Below the pieces are notes generated by a model. The model did no database searches. It was not told the origin of the DNA and saw only the letters and a program-made list of their open reading frames with translations. This document shows positions 37,280-46,364 of a stretch of DNA of 64,000 nt, one piece after another. Origin of the DNA: Verrucomicrobium sp. (GTDB lineage Bacteria > Verrucomicrobiota > Verrucomicrobiia > Methylacidiphilales > UBA1321); contig JAFIGT010000018.1 in assembly GCA_017849585.1 (NCBI GenBank), positions 17,601-81,600 on the forward strand. The letters run 5' to 3'. Within the stretch, counting starts at the first letter, position 1. Each line of letters starts with the position of its first letter. The position numbers were made by a program, and so were the translations under genes.

Positions 37280-38398
37280 ATGAGCAAAAAATCGGCCTCC
37301 CTTCCCCTCCGTGTCGGTGTGATTGGTTGCGGTAATATCAGCAACGCATATTTCAAGGGCACCGAGCCTTTCGGGTCGTTTGTGAAAATCACGGCCTGCG
37401 CCGACCTCGATCTCGCCCGCGCCAAAGCCAAGGCCGAGGAACACCAAGTCGCCAAATCCTGCTCGGTCAAAGAAGTGCTCAGCGATCCCGATATCGACAT
37501 GATCCTGAATCTCACAGTGCCCGCCGCGCATGCCGCCGTGAATCTCTCCGCACTCAAAGCGGGCAAGCATGTCTATTGCGAGAAGCCATTCTCGCTCACC
37601 ACCAAGGAAGGCAAGCGCGTCATGGCCGAAGCGAAAAAGCGCAAACTCTACGTTGGCTGCGCGCCCGATACCGTCCTCGGCGGCGGCATCCAGACCTGCC
37701 GCAAACTCATCGACGATGGCGCGATCGGCAGGCCCCTCGCCGCCACCGCCAACATGGTCGGTCACGGCATGGAAACGTGGCATCCGAATCCCGGTTTCTA
37801 CTACAAGTTCGGCGGCGGCCCGCTCTTTGACATGGGCCCCTATTATCTCACCTCGCTCATCACTATGCTGGGCCCAGTCAAAAGCGTCGTCGCCTTTGCC
37901 AAGACCGGTTTCAAGGAACGGCTCATCACCAGCCAGCCGTTGAATGGCACCAAAATCAAAGTCACCACCCCCACGCATCTCACTGGTCAGGTGGAGTTCC
38001 GTCAGGGAACCGTCGCCAGTGTCACCATGAGTTTCGATGTGTGGGGCCATCATCTGCCGATGCTCGAAATCTACGGTACGGAAGGCTCCCTCTCCTGTCC
38101 CGATCCGAACACGTTCGGCGGTGAAGTGCTCCTCCTCAAAGCGGGCGAGAAAGAATGGAAACCGGTGCCGCTCACGCATAGCGACAAGACCGGACGCGGC
38201 CTCGGCCTCGCCGACATGGCCGACGCCATCGTCAAACGCCGCCTGAATCGCCAGAACGGTGAGATGGCCTTGCACCTAGTGGAAGTGATGGAATCGTTCA
38301 CGGTCTCCGCCAAGACCGGTCGCCGTATCGACATCAAATCCGCGTGCAAACAACCCGCCGCGTTGGCCGCTGGTCTGCCACTCGGTTCCATCAAATAA
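37280..38398 (+). CDS. Gfo/Idh/MocA family oxidoreductase
   Basis: A 372-residue NAD(P)-dependent sugar dehydrogenase family member. VGVIGCGNISNAYFKGTEPF is the Rossmann motif, DIDMILNLTVPAAHAAVNLSALKAGKHVYCEKPFSLTTKEG carries the EKP motif with the catalytic Lys, and GGGPLFDMGPYYLTSLITMLGPV the substrate-side DxGxH-like segment, where Tyr replaces His in the usual position. Members oxidise a sugar, inositol or glycoside hydroxyl. Followed 14 bp later by a ThuA gene, a common pairing in this phylum and in the trehalose/keto-sugar thu system of rhizobia. Confidence 0.93.
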   Translation: MSKKSASLPLRVGVIGCGNISNAYFKGTEPFGSFVKITACADLDLARAKAKAEEHQVAKSCSVKEVLSDPDIDMILNLTVPAAHAAVNLSALKAGKHVYCEKPFSLTTKEGKRVMAEAKKRKLYVGCAPDTVLGGGIQTCRKLIDDGAIGRPLAATANMVGHGMETWHPNPGFYYKFGGGPLFDMGPYYLTSLITMLGPVKSVVAFAKTGFKERLITSQPLNGTKIKVTTPTHLTGQVEFRQGTVASVTMSFDVWGHHLPMLEIYGTEGSLSCPDPNTFGGEVLLLKAGEKEWKPVPLTHSDKTGRGLGLADMADAIVKRRLNRQNGEMALHLVEVMESFTVSAKTGRRIDIKSACKQPAALAAGLPLGSIK

Positions 38399-38412
38399 GC
38401 GAGCACCCCGAG

Positions 38413-39057
38413 ATGAAAAAAGCCTTGATCGTGTACGGCGGTTGGGACGGACATGAACCCCAGAAGACAACCGCCTTGCTTACCGCGGAACTCGTGCGCT
38501 CGGGTTTCGCCGTCGACACCTCGGACACGCTCGATACTTTTCTCGACACTGAAAAATTAAAAACTTACGGCCTCATCGTCCCGAACTGGACGATGGGGCA
38601 ATTGACCGCGCCGCAGGAAGAAAATCTCGTTGCGGCGATTGCCTCGGGCGTCGGGCTGGGCGGATTCCATGGCGGCATGGGCGACGCCTTCCGCGCCAGC
38701 ACGAATTACCAGTTCATGGTCGGCGGACAATTCGTTGCCCACCCGGACAATCACAAGGATTACATCGTCCAGATCATTAAAACGGCCGACCCCATCGTCG
38801 CCGGTATCGAGGACTTCACCCTCCATTCCGAGCAATATTACATGCACGTCGACCCGTCAAACGAAGTGCTCGCCACGACGACTTTCACCACGAAAAGCGC
38901 CCCGTGGGTCAATGGCACCGTCATGCCCGTGGTGTGGAAACGTCATTACGGTCAGGGCCGCATCTTCTATTCCTCCATCGGTCACACCACGAAGGAATTC
39001 GATCTCGCCCCCGTACGCGAGATCACACGACGCGGCCTCGTCTGGGCCAGCCGCTAG
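38413..39057 (+). CDS. ThuA domain-containing protein
   Basis: A 214-residue protein with the glutamine-amidotransferase-like ThuA fold. KALIVYGGWDGHEPQKTTALLTAELVRSGFAVDTSDTLDTF is the family start, and GLGGFHGGMGDAFRASTNYQFMVGGQFVAHP is the conserved central region. The C-terminal RIFYSSIGHTTKEFDLAPVREITRRGLVWA is also typical. The usual catalytic Cys of amidotransferases is absent, as in other ThuA proteins. Paired in an operon with the Gfo/Idh/MocA gene, hence likely involved in handling an oxidised sugar. Confidence 0.9.
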   Translation: MKKALIVYGGWDGHEPQKTTALLTAELVRSGFAVDTSDTLDTFLDTEKLKTYGLIVPNWTMGQLTAPQEENLVAAIASGVGLGGFHGGMGDAFRASTNYQFMVGGQFVAHPDNHKDYIVQIIKTADPIVAGIEDFTLHSEQYYMHVDPSNEVLATTTFTTKSAPWVNGTVMPVVWKRHYGQGRIFYSSIGHTTKEFDLAPVREITRRGLVWASR

Positions 39058-39201
39058 GATCTTTTCATTCTGATTGTCGCAATGTTAGGGCGCTTGGAAC
39101 AAGTCATCTAATCCTTCGAGAAAGTCAGGATGACGGATTGACGAGTCCCCCCGTGTCATTGCTTTCGCCCCACGTCGCACTTTGCCGCCTCGAGCGAAAA
39201 A

Positions 39202-39265
39202 AAAATATCGCACACGTAGCCAACGTAGCCAACGCAACGCAAACGCTTGAGCGTTATCTCATGCT
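39202..39265 (+). repeat. Dispersed intergenic repeat, copy B
   Basis: Counterpart of the repeat at 27696-27758. This copy includes two exact adjacent 9-base units (GTAGCCAAC) then GCAACGCAAACGCT. It lies in the 219-bp gap after the ThuA gene, ending 12 bases before the ATG at 39277. Confidence 0.55.
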
Positions 39266-39276
39266 CCAATCAGGGC

Positions 39277-39591
39277 ATGAAAACCAAACCTCAATACCCC
39301 TCTCAACCGGGGGTACTCACCGTCTCCCTTCCCAAGGCTACCGCGCCCGATATCCTCGATGAATTGACCGCCACCTTGCATGATTCGCTCCTTGCCGAAG
39401 GCGTTGGGCGGTTCCTCTGGCACCAATCCGCACGCCGTTACGTCGAAATGGTTTTCCACATTCTCGGCGAACGCGCCACGTGGATCGTCCGTTCCGAGCT
39501 TGACCGGCTCGGTTACGACAGAACCGCATTTATCGTCACGGATTTTTCGGTGCAACCGGACGAGTCTTCGCCTTCCACTTTGACCAGCTGA
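39277..39591 (+). CDS. Small hypothetical protein
   Basis: A 104-residue ORF from the ATG at 39277; an earlier in-frame start at 39247 would begin inside the repeat. The product has VLTVSLPKATAPDILDELTATLHDSLLAEGVGRFLWHQSARRYVEMVFHILGERATWIVRSELDRLGY, a balanced alpha/beta pattern typical of a real soluble protein. No family recognised. Its last 56 bases overlap the 3' end of the convergent phytase gene. Confidence 0.55.
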   Translation: MKTKPQYPSQPGVLTVSLPKATAPDILDELTATLHDSLLAEGVGRFLWHQSARRYVEMVFHILGERATWIVRSELDRLGYDRTAFIVTDFSVQPDESSPSTLTS

Positions 39592-40618
39592 CGGCATAGT
39601 CCGGTCCGTTCGCCAGACAATACTGATAAAACCTCCCGAGAAACGCGGTGCGCGCCTTCGCCCACTCCTGCTTGATCGCCGGTTTGTCCAGCGGCACCGC
39701 CGCGAGATCAATCCCACCCAGCAAATACTGGCGGCGAATGATATCCGCCGCGCTCACCTGTTTGGAATTCCGCATCATGTCATACAACGTCAGGAAGGTC
39801 GTGGTGCGTCCATCCCCGGCGCAGCAATGAAAATGCAGCCACGTTCCCGCATCCAGGCTGCGTACGAATTGGACGAAGCGATCCACATCCGCATCCTCCG
39901 GCGGCATGTAATCGGGCGCCGTGATGCGGAAGTACCCACAGTCCGATCCCGTCACCAACTCATACTCCGTCTGTACCGTCTCCACCCGAACGCGCAGATT
40001 GAGCGTGCGCCAGGCGTCCACGTCGTTGAACGCCTTGTCGGTGAACTTGCTGACCGTGATCACCCCGGTGTCCTTCAACAATTCCAACCGGTCGCTCTCC
40101 GCGCTCATCACCTCATCCGGCGACAAGCCCCGGTTGATGCTGTCCTGAAACGTGTACCAGGCCACCGCCATGTTGTTCACGATGCCGTGTGCTTCCTGCC
40201 GCAGATCCACCACCGTCACATTCGCCCCGCCGCGCGACCGCAGATACTCGAACAGCGTGTACCATTCGCCCACCGAAAATTCCGCGCTGCCGGAACACTG
40301 CAGTTCCGCCATGCCGACAATCGACGGTTGGGGTCCGGTGAAAGCCTTGTGCCAGCTATTATCCACGCTCGCGCGGAAATGACGCGGCATGACCTTGTCG
40401 TCCGGCATCTTCACCAGCGGCTTATCCCGATTCGCCAATTCTGCGAAACGCTTCTTCTTGAGATGTGGCGCATCCAGCACCAACACCACGGGTCCCTTGT
40501 CTCCCGGCAAGGTTCCTGCCGCTTGTCCCGTCACCGGTTCGTCCTTGGACTTCGCCGAAACAGAAAGAGGAATCGCCAGCAGACATCCCATCAGCACCAC
40601 ACACACCATTCGTTGCAT
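39536..40618 (-). CDS. Exported PTP-like phytase (inositol polyphosphatase)
   Basis: A 360-residue protein with a signal peptide (MVCVVLMGCLLAIPLSVSA, cleavage near 22). The PTP P-loop HCCAGDGRTTT starts at residue 264, with Cys265 as nucleophile and Arg271 for phosphate; this HCxxGxGR-TT form is typical of cysteine phytases. Asp236 in APDYMPP may be the general acid. NSWHKAFTGPQPSIVGMAELQCSGSAEFS near 87-115 is a further conserved block. It releases phosphate from myo-inositol polyphosphates outside the cytoplasm. Two residues before the P-loop Gly are Ala-Gly-Asp where Ala-Gly-Val is frequent. Confidence 0.83.
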   Translation of the reverse strand: MQRMVCVVLMGCLLAIPLSVSAKSKDEPVTGQAAGTLPGDKGPVVLVLDAPHLKKKRFAELANRDKPLVKMPDDKVMPRHFRASVDNSWHKAFTGPQPSIVGMAELQCSGSAEFSVGEWYTLFEYLRSRGGANVTVVDLRQEAHGIVNNMAVAWYTFQDSINRGLSPDEVMSAESDRLELLKDTGVITVSKFTDKAFNDVDAWRTLNLRVRVETVQTEYELVTGSDCGYFRITAPDYMPPEDADVDRFVQFVRSLDAGTWLHFHCCAGDGRTTTFLTLYDMMRNSKQVSAADIIRRQYLLGGIDLAAVPLDKPAIKQEWAKARTAFLGRFYQYCLANGPDYAVSWSKWKAKTRPVAPKNP

Positions 40619-40660
40619 GCCGCGAGATTAAGGGAGTACTACCGCGCAGGCAATACGACT

Positions 40661-41407
40661 CTACTTCAAACCAATCAGCTCCCGCGCGATGTCGGCATAC
40701 AGACCTTGCACCCACGCAGGCTGGCCGAGTTGCGCGGCGGTGATGGTCTCCTTGCGGAAATCGACAGGGGTCAGAATCACGCGAATGTTTTTGATGCCCG
40801 TGCGTGCGGCGAGAATGAAGAGATCTTCCGCTGCGTCGTCGCCCATGGCAAGGCAACCAATGGAGACGTTCTTGCCGTGGATCATGATGTCGCCGCCAAG
40901 CTCCGCGCGACCGTCCTTCGCCCCTTGCGCGCGGTCGAAGTCATTCGGGTAATTCACCCGCAGGGAAAGATGGTAGAGGCTGTTCGGGTTGAGCAATTGG
41001 ATCTCATAAAGCCCCTCTGGCACTTGTCGGTCGCCCTCCCTCAACTTCGGCCCAAGTTTGCCGCTGGCGCAGAGAATCGGATAAGTGCAGATCAAGCGCA
41101 ATTCCTGTCCCTTGCCCGCCGCATGGAGCTCCAGTTGCTTGTCCTTTTTGATGCCGACGAGAACAATTCGCTCGGGTGGATAGCTGACACTTTGTGCAGC
41201 AAAGAGTGGTTTCAGCCGCTGATCCGCCACGTGGCCAAATTGCTCGACACGCTGCGCCACGGTTTTCTGTCCGGTTTTCTTTTCCTCCGTCATCCAGATT
41301 ACTGCACCATAGAGAGTCCAACGGAAGCAATACAGGAGTGCCAGAAAACAAAAAACGCCTCCGTAAAAAAGGAGGCGCAACCACACCGCACGCGAGAGCG
41401 GTTTCAC
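40661..41407 (-). CDS. L,D-transpeptidase (YkuD/YafK type)
   Basis: A 248-residue protein with one N-terminal membrane anchor (about 9-29) and a periplasmic YkuD domain. The active-site motif is IMIHGKNVSIGCLAMGD with His178 and Cys185, and GDRQVPEGLYEIQLLNPNSLYHLSLRVNYPND is the conserved sheet before it. Such enzymes form or trim 3-3 crosslinks or attach proteins to peptidoglycan. Transcribed in the same direction as, and downstream of, the cbb3 operon and a 62-residue gene. Confidence 0.92.
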   Translation of the reverse strand: MKPLSRAVWLRLLFYGGVFCFLALLYCFRWTLYGAVIWMTEEKKTGQKTVAQRVEQFGHVADQRLKPLFAAQSVSYPPERIVLVGIKKDKQLELHAAGKGQELRLICTYPILCASGKLGPKLREGDRQVPEGLYEIQLLNPNSLYHLSLRVNYPNDFDRAQGAKDGRAELGGDIMIHGKNVSIGCLAMGDDAAEDLFILAARTGIKNIRVILTPVDFRKETITAAQLGQPAWVQGLYADIARELIGLK

Positions 41408-41425
41408 ACGTCTTTATCTGGACGA

Positions 41426-41614
41426 CTAACCAATCTTGACCCAGACGCCCTTGCGTTTGCGTTCGGTGGGAACGTAGTCCAAGACCCGTTTCTCCGGGCT
41501 CTGATAAACCGGAAAGCCCATCACTTTTACGATGTTCCGGTAATTGCACGGAGTCATGCTGCCCCCTACCGCTTTCCACGCGATATACTTTTTCTCCACT
41601 TCAAAAAGTTTCAT
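41426..41614 (-). CDS. Small hypothetical protein (62 aa)
   Basis: A 62-residue ORF, MKLFEVEKKYIAWKAVGG..., with Cys-Asn-Tyr-Arg in the middle and a basic KRKGVWVKIG end. GGAGCGGGAGATG precedes the ATG, a strong ribosome binding site, which supports expression. It lies 18 bp upstream of the L,D-transpeptidase gene. No family recognised. Confidence 0.5.
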   Translation of the reverse strand: MKLFEVEKKYIAWKAVGGSMTPCNYRNIVKVMGFPVYQSPEKRVLDYVPTERKRKGVWVKIG

Positions 41615-41693
41615 CTCCCGCTCCTCTCCGTTTGTTTTGAGCGTTTAATTCCTCAAAACTGTAACCCGAGTGTGGAGCGATTTATGGCAAAAA

Positions 41694-44069
41694 TCAAGAA
41701 TAAGCGGCGCTTCTTAAATTTTTAGAAAGGCGATAACTCCACGCCACAATCCCGAGGGAAACCACCGAGCTCGCCGGCATCAACACCGCCGCCACCACGG
41801 GAACAATCCATCCGCTCAGGGCCAATACAACGGCGGTCACATTATAGGCGAGAGTAAAGGCCATGACTCGGCGCACCGCGCGCCCATGCCTCTGTGCCAG
41901 TTCCAGCAACCCGGAGAGGCCATGCAGCCCCGCCCCGGTGAAGTAAAAATCCGCACGATTCTCCAGCAACCCCCGGTCAATCGCCGGAGTGCCGCAACAC
42001 AGCGCCTGGTTGAACGCGAGGGCGTCGTTCGCTCCGTCACCAATCATCAAGGTCTGCGCCGCCAGTCGCCGCAACGTCTCCGCTTTTTGCTGCGGAGTGG
42101 CTTCGGCCAGCAGATGACTCTCCGGCAATCCGAGCTGCCGGGCCAACGCCTCCACCTTACCGCGCCGGTCGCCGCTCAACAGCCAGAGTTCATACCCTTG
42201 CTCACGCAAACTTTCCACCTGCTCCCGCGCCTCGGGCCGCAACGTCTCGACAAAGGCGAAGGTCGCCACCGTTTCCCCGTCACGGCTAAATATACACTCT
42301 GCGGAAGTCTCTTCGCTGCCAGTCCACTCGGGACGCCCCAATCGCCAGATCGTACCGCCCGACTTCAGGCACACCCCCGTGCCGGTCACTTCCTCCAGTT
42401 CGCTTTCCGGGGACGGAGACGCCAGCGGCAACGCCGCCAGCAGCAACGCCTCGCGCAACGATTTCCCCACCGGATGCAAGCTCGCCGCCACCATCCAGTC
42501 GAGCGCGCCGCGATCCTCGGGCGAAAGCCGCTCCAGCATCGACCGATCGCGCAACTCGGGAACATCGAGCGTCAGCGTTCCGGTCTTGTCGAACGCCACC
42601 GCCCGCACCCTGCGCAGCCGCGGCCAGAGGGTGCTCTCGCGCACAAAGCAACCGAGCCGCCGTGCGTAGGCCGTGGCGATTTCATCCGCCAGTGGCAGCG
42701 ACACGCCAATGGCGCAGGGACAGGACACCACCAGCGTGGAGACCAGCACCTGCAACGCCAACGCGTACTCGCCCGCCAGCCACCAGCCCACGCCACCCGC
42801 CACGGCGATCAGGACCACTACGCCGAGATAAAGCCGGATGATGCGGTTCATCACCTCGCTGCCCTTGGCGGATGTGTCCGTTTCGGCGGTCAGACCGCAC
42901 AAAAGCGATTCCTTCCAGCTCTCCAGCGTCTCCACCTCGATTGCCAGTCGCGCCAGGTTAAATCCGCCCGATGGCACCACCGCCCCGGCAGAAAACTCCC
43001 GCGCCTCGCTCTCGCCGGAAATCCATTCGAGACCAAACACTCCCGACGCGTCCAACAGCCGCGACCGCACGGGCACGACGCCGCCGGAGGCGATGCGCAG
43101 GCGCAGATGCGCCTTCAGATCGGTCAAGGCCAGCCGCGTGGTGGTCTCGCCCGTGACCAGCTCCACGGTCGATGGCACGCTCGAAACACCCAGCAATCGG
43201 TTCCGATTCGAGGTGGCGACGCGTTCCTGCAGCCAGCGGCCCGTGAGCATGAGCAGTGTAAAAATGGATACGAAATCGAAGTACGCCAGTTCGCGCCGTC
43301 CCGTCGCCCACGCAAAAACCGTCGCGCTGTAGCCGACGATCAATCCGAGCGCAATCGGCAGATCGATGTGGAGCAGTCCCGCGCGCAAGCTCACCCACGC
43401 GCGCCGGATAAAATACGACGCTCCCACCAGCATGCTCAACGTCGCGCACGCCAGCGCCACTGCGTCGAGAATTCCGTTCAGCCAGTCATCCGTCCGCAAT
43501 CCGAGATAATGCGGCAGACTGAATAACATCGCGTTCATGGCAAAGGCTCCGCACAAGCCAATCTTGCGCGTTAGGGCCGAACCTTCCTCGCGACGCACAC
43601 CGTCGTCCGGACCGAGCGTGTAGCCGAACCGGTTCAGATCCTCGGCAAATTGAATCGCGGAGAACTTCCCCGCCTCCCACCGCAGCCGGACCAGTCCAGT
43701 GGTCACATTGACCACGGCCTTGAGCGCGCCCGGTTGCCGGGCAAAGATCTGTTCCACCAGCCAGACGCAGGCGGCGCAGCTCAACCCTTGAATACGCACT
43801 GTCAGCGTCGCCCCGGCGGTGGATTCCGCCTGCCGCGCGGCTTCTTCCAGCCACGCATAACGGCCCGGATGAAAAACGCGGTTACCCACCGGCGGCACGG
43901 TCTCATCGCGCAGATCGTAGTAACGCTCCAGTTTTTGACCGCGGATCAATTCGTAAACGTAGGAGCAACCCGTACAGCAAAACTCCTCATCAGTCCGCCG
44001 CGCGCGAAAGGGCGTGCCGCAGTGTTTACAGACTACCTCGCGAATCGGGCTCGGTTCGTTTAATGACAT
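41694..44069 (-). CDS. ccoI: Copper-translocating P1B-type ATPase CcoI
   Basis: A 791-residue ATPase from the ATG at 44069, which overlaps the previous gene by 10 bp; the longer ORF from 44429 is a shadow. N-terminal VCKHCGTPFRARRTDEEFCCTGCSYVYELI is a Cys-rich metal site typical of CcoI, followed by an HMA domain with GLSCAACVWLVE. The membrane copper site is VVSCPCAIGVSLPLAD, the phosphorylation site FDKTGTLT, the HP motif ASLHPVGKS, and the hinge GDGANDALAF. It exports copper for assembly of the cbb3 active site. Last gene of the cco operon, a position normal for ccoI. Confidence 0.95.
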   Translation of the reverse strand: MSLNEPSPIREVVCKHCGTPFRARRTDEEFCCTGCSYVYELIRGQKLERYYDLRDETVPPVGNRVFHPGRYAWLEEAARQAESTAGATLTVRIQGLSCAACVWLVEQIFARQPGALKAVVNVTTGLVRLRWEAGKFSAIQFAEDLNRFGYTLGPDDGVRREEGSALTRKIGLCGAFAMNAMLFSLPHYLGLRTDDWLNGILDAVALACATLSMLVGASYFIRRAWVSLRAGLLHIDLPIALGLIVGYSATVFAWATGRRELAYFDFVSIFTLLMLTGRWLQERVATSNRNRLLGVSSVPSTVELVTGETTTRLALTDLKAHLRLRIASGGVVPVRSRLLDASGVFGLEWISGESEAREFSAGAVVPSGGFNLARLAIEVETLESWKESLLCGLTAETDTSAKGSEVMNRIIRLYLGVVVLIAVAGGVGWWLAGEYALALQVLVSTLVVSCPCAIGVSLPLADEIATAYARRLGCFVRESTLWPRLRRVRAVAFDKTGTLTLDVPELRDRSMLERLSPEDRGALDWMVAASLHPVGKSLREALLLAALPLASPSPESELEEVTGTGVCLKSGGTIWRLGRPEWTGSEETSAECIFSRDGETVATFAFVETLRPEAREQVESLREQGYELWLLSGDRRGKVEALARQLGLPESHLLAEATPQQKAETLRRLAAQTLMIGDGANDALAFNQALCCGTPAIDRGLLENRADFYFTGAGLHGLSGLLELAQRHGRAVRRVMAFTLAYNVTAVVLALSGWIVPVVAAVLMPASSVVSLGIVAWSYRLSKNLRSAAYS

Positions 44070-44737
44070 AGCGGGCAATGGCTGGGACTCAACAGCGTCG
44101 CCCCACCCACGCTGCGCCAAAGAATAAGCACCGCTGCCAAAAGAGCCAGACCGCGTTGAATCCGTCGCAGCCAGACCGGCGTCAGCCGCATCGAGAGCCA
44201 CGACCAGTTCAGTTGCATCACTGCAAGCGCGGGGATTGTCCCGAGGGCGAACGCTCCCATCAAAACCGCTCCCTTGAAAAACGATCCTGAGAAAAGCGTC
44301 ACCCCCAGCGCGAGGTAAAGCGGCGCGCATGGCAGAAAAGGCGTTCCCAGTCCAAGCAGCAAGGACGCCGCCGGTTTGGGCAGCTTCGCAGATCGCTGCA
44401 TAAGGGGTCCGCTCCAACGCGTCAGCCACGCCGGGATGCGCACCCGTTTATCCCAGCCGAGAGCCACGATGATAAAGAAGAGGGCGAACGCCGCCGGCAG
44501 CAATCGGATTGGCGTTCCGTTGAAAAACGGTGCAATCGACGCGCCCAACATACCCCCAAGTCCACCCAGCAACATGTACGCGGTCAACCGACCCGCATGA
44601 TAAAGCGCCGTCGTTTGCCCCGCCTGTTCGCGTCCCGTCGTCGCACAGGCGAGCGGTCCGCACATCCCGACGCAATGAACGCTCGTGACCAGGCCCGCGA
44701 CGAGCGCGGTGATCGGTGAATCGAAAAGTGGCGTCAT
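44060..44737 (-). CDS. TauE/SafE-DsbD-like cytochrome biogenesis membrane protein
   Basis: A 225-residue protein with about six membrane spans, beginning LFDSPITALVAGLVTSVHCVGMCGPLACA. The HCVGMCGP motif, with two Cys in the first span, and FLPCAPLYLALG are the paired signatures of the cco-linked sulfite-exporter/DsbD_2 family. These proteins are thought to move copper or reducing power for oxidase assembly. The C-terminus ends in CPLCH, an extra CxxCH-like tail that could bind metal. Overlaps both neighbours: ATGA with the 55-residue gene and 10 bp with ccoI. Confidence 0.88.
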   Translation of the reverse strand: MTPLFDSPITALVAGLVTSVHCVGMCGPLACATTGREQAGQTTALYHAGRLTAYMLLGGLGGMLGASIAPFFNGTPIRLLPAAFALFFIIVALGWDKRVRIPAWLTRWSGPLMQRSAKLPKPAASLLLGLGTPFLPCAPLYLALGVTLFSGSFFKGAVLMGAFALGTIPALAVMQLNWSWLSMRLTPVWLRRIQRGLALLAAVLILWRSVGGATLLSPSHCPLCH

Positions 44738-44901
44738 GGCCGAACCTCCTTCGTTTTTTCCGTCATTACGGACGGGCGTGGCTTATCCACACGATGCATC
44801 GGCTGATGCGCCGCGAGGTAGATGAAAATGCCCCAGGGAATCAGCGGCAGCAGAAACAAAAGCAGCAACCAGATCCAGGGACGACGTTTCAGGAAGTTCA
44901 T
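44734..44901 (-). CDS. 55-residue membrane protein in the CcoH position
   Basis: A 55-residue single-span protein (MNFLKRRPWIWLLLLFLLPL... then a charged tail HRVDKPRPSVMTEKTKEVRP). It lies 8 bp after ccoG and overlaps the next start by four bases, so it is clearly a translated operon member. In classical ccoGHIS operons this place is held by CcoH/FixH, about 150 residues with a similar N-terminal span after Pro-Trp. Here only the anchor part exists. Whether it is a reduced CcoH or an unrelated subunit cannot be decided from sequence. Confidence 0.75.
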   Translation of the reverse strand: MNFLKRRPWIWLLLLFLLPLIPWGIFIYLAAHQPMHRVDKPRPSVMTEKTKEVRP

Positions 44902-44909
44902 GGCGTGGC

Positions 44910-46295
44910 TCAAGGCAACGGATCGGGGCCAAGAAAATCCGCCTGTTTCGAAGCGGTGGCCTTGCCATCATCCGTAATGGCTTCGACCGTGAACCGAAAG
45001 CCTCCGGGAAAATTCTTTTCCGGCATCATCAGCACGAGCAATTGCTGCACCTCGCCCTCGGCGGGAATCTCAATGGAAACCGGCAAACCGACGGGGGCGA
45101 GGCCGGGATGCGGACTCTCGATGTGGATCTTGAACGTGCGCGCATGGGCCGCCTTGTTGATCAACCGCACCATGTATTGATTCCGCACCTGCCCTTCATT
45201 CAAATAATAGGGTGCTCCGGGCAAACGCACGATGCCCACGCCCAGTGTGCGGAACGTGGAGAAGGCCCACAACATCACCCCCGCTCCAACAAGCATCAGG
45301 ACCGTGTACAAAATTGTGCGCGGCCGGACCAAGCGCGTCGCCCGTCCCGCCAATCCATTCAACGAGTCGTAGCGCACCAATCCCTTCGGTCGCTTCAGCC
45401 GCGTCATCACCTCGTCGCACGCATCCACGCAGTTTGAGCAACCGATGCATTCCATCTGCAAGCCCTGCCGGATATCGATACCCGTCGGGCACACCTGCAC
45501 GCAGCGATGACAATCCACACAGTCACCCGCCCCCTGCCCCTTGCCACGCGGCTCGCCCCGCTTTTCGTCGTAGCCGATGACGATGGAATGATCGTCGATC
45601 AACGCCGACTGGATGCGTCCATACGGGCAGAGGATAATGCAGAATTGTTCGCGGAACCACGCAAAGTCAAAATAGAGCGCCGCCCCGATTCCGAAGACGA
45701 GCAGGAACAAGGTGGCATTCTCCCATGGCGCTTGATGCATGGCGCTGTACAACCGGGGCAGCGAGACAAAGTAGGAGAGAAAAATGTGGGCCACGGCGAG
45801 CGACAGCACCAGATACACCGCGTGTTTGACCACGCGCTTGAAGACCTTTCCAGGCGTCCATTCCGCCTGGTCCAATTGCCGCCGCGCATGCGCGTCGCCT
45901 TCGATCAAGCGCTCGACGCGTCGAAAAACGTGATCGAGGAAAACCGTTTGCGGACAGGCCCACCCGCACCAGACCCGGCCAAAGAGACTGGTGAGGTAGA
46001 AGAGAAAAAAGCCCAGGCCCGTGATGAGAAAAAAAGCGAGCCACATATCCTGCGCCACGAGCGAAAGGCCGAAGATATGAAACTGCCGGTTCGCCACATC
46101 AAGGAACAAAGCCGGATGGCCACCGATCGGAATCCACGGCAACGCCACGTAAAAAAGAATCAATCCCCACCCGCTCAGCCGCCGCAATGTGGTGAACAAC
46201 CCGCGCACATCGGCCGTGTGGATGAAATAGCGCGACCCATCCTCGTTGATGGTCGTCACCGTGTCGCGCGTCGGTTCCTTGGAAGTCGGTTTCAT
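44910..46295 (-). CDS. ccoG: Cytochrome c oxidase accessory protein CcoG (FixG/RdxA)
   Basis: A 461-residue membrane ferredoxin from the ATG at 46295; the ORF can extend to 46361 without conserved sequence. About five spans, with FGRVWCGWACPQTVFLDHVFRRVE (the CxxxCP site) and a cytoplasmic ferredoxin domain with GDCVDCHRCVQVCPTGIDIRQGLQMECIGCSNCVDACDEVM, two 4Fe-4S sites. The C-terminal periplasmic Ig-like domain ends at the stop. CcoG reduces Cu(II) to Cu(I) for cbb3 assembly. Downstream of ccoP with a 69-bp gap. Confidence 0.96.
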   Translation of the reverse strand: MKPTSKEPTRDTVTTINEDGSRYFIHTADVRGLFTTLRRLSGWGLILFYVALPWIPIGGHPALFLDVANRQFHIFGLSLVAQDMWLAFFLITGLGFFLFYLTSLFGRVWCGWACPQTVFLDHVFRRVERLIEGDAHARRQLDQAEWTPGKVFKRVVKHAVYLVLSLAVAHIFLSYFVSLPRLYSAMHQAPWENATLFLLVFGIGAALYFDFAWFREQFCIILCPYGRIQSALIDDHSIVIGYDEKRGEPRGKGQGAGDCVDCHRCVQVCPTGIDIRQGLQMECIGCSNCVDACDEVMTRLKRPKGLVRYDSLNGLAGRATRLVRPRTILYTVLMLVGAGVMLWAFSTFRTLGVGIVRLPGAPYYLNEGQVRNQYMVRLINKAAHARTFKIHIESPHPGLAPVGLPVSIEIPAEGEVQQLLVLMMPEKNFPGGFRFTVEAITDDGKATASKQADFLGPDPLP

Positions 46296-46364
46296 ACGTA
46301 CTACATTCCATCGGTCTGTCGGCCCGCTCACGCAAGCCCTACCCCTCACCCCAACCGTCAAATC

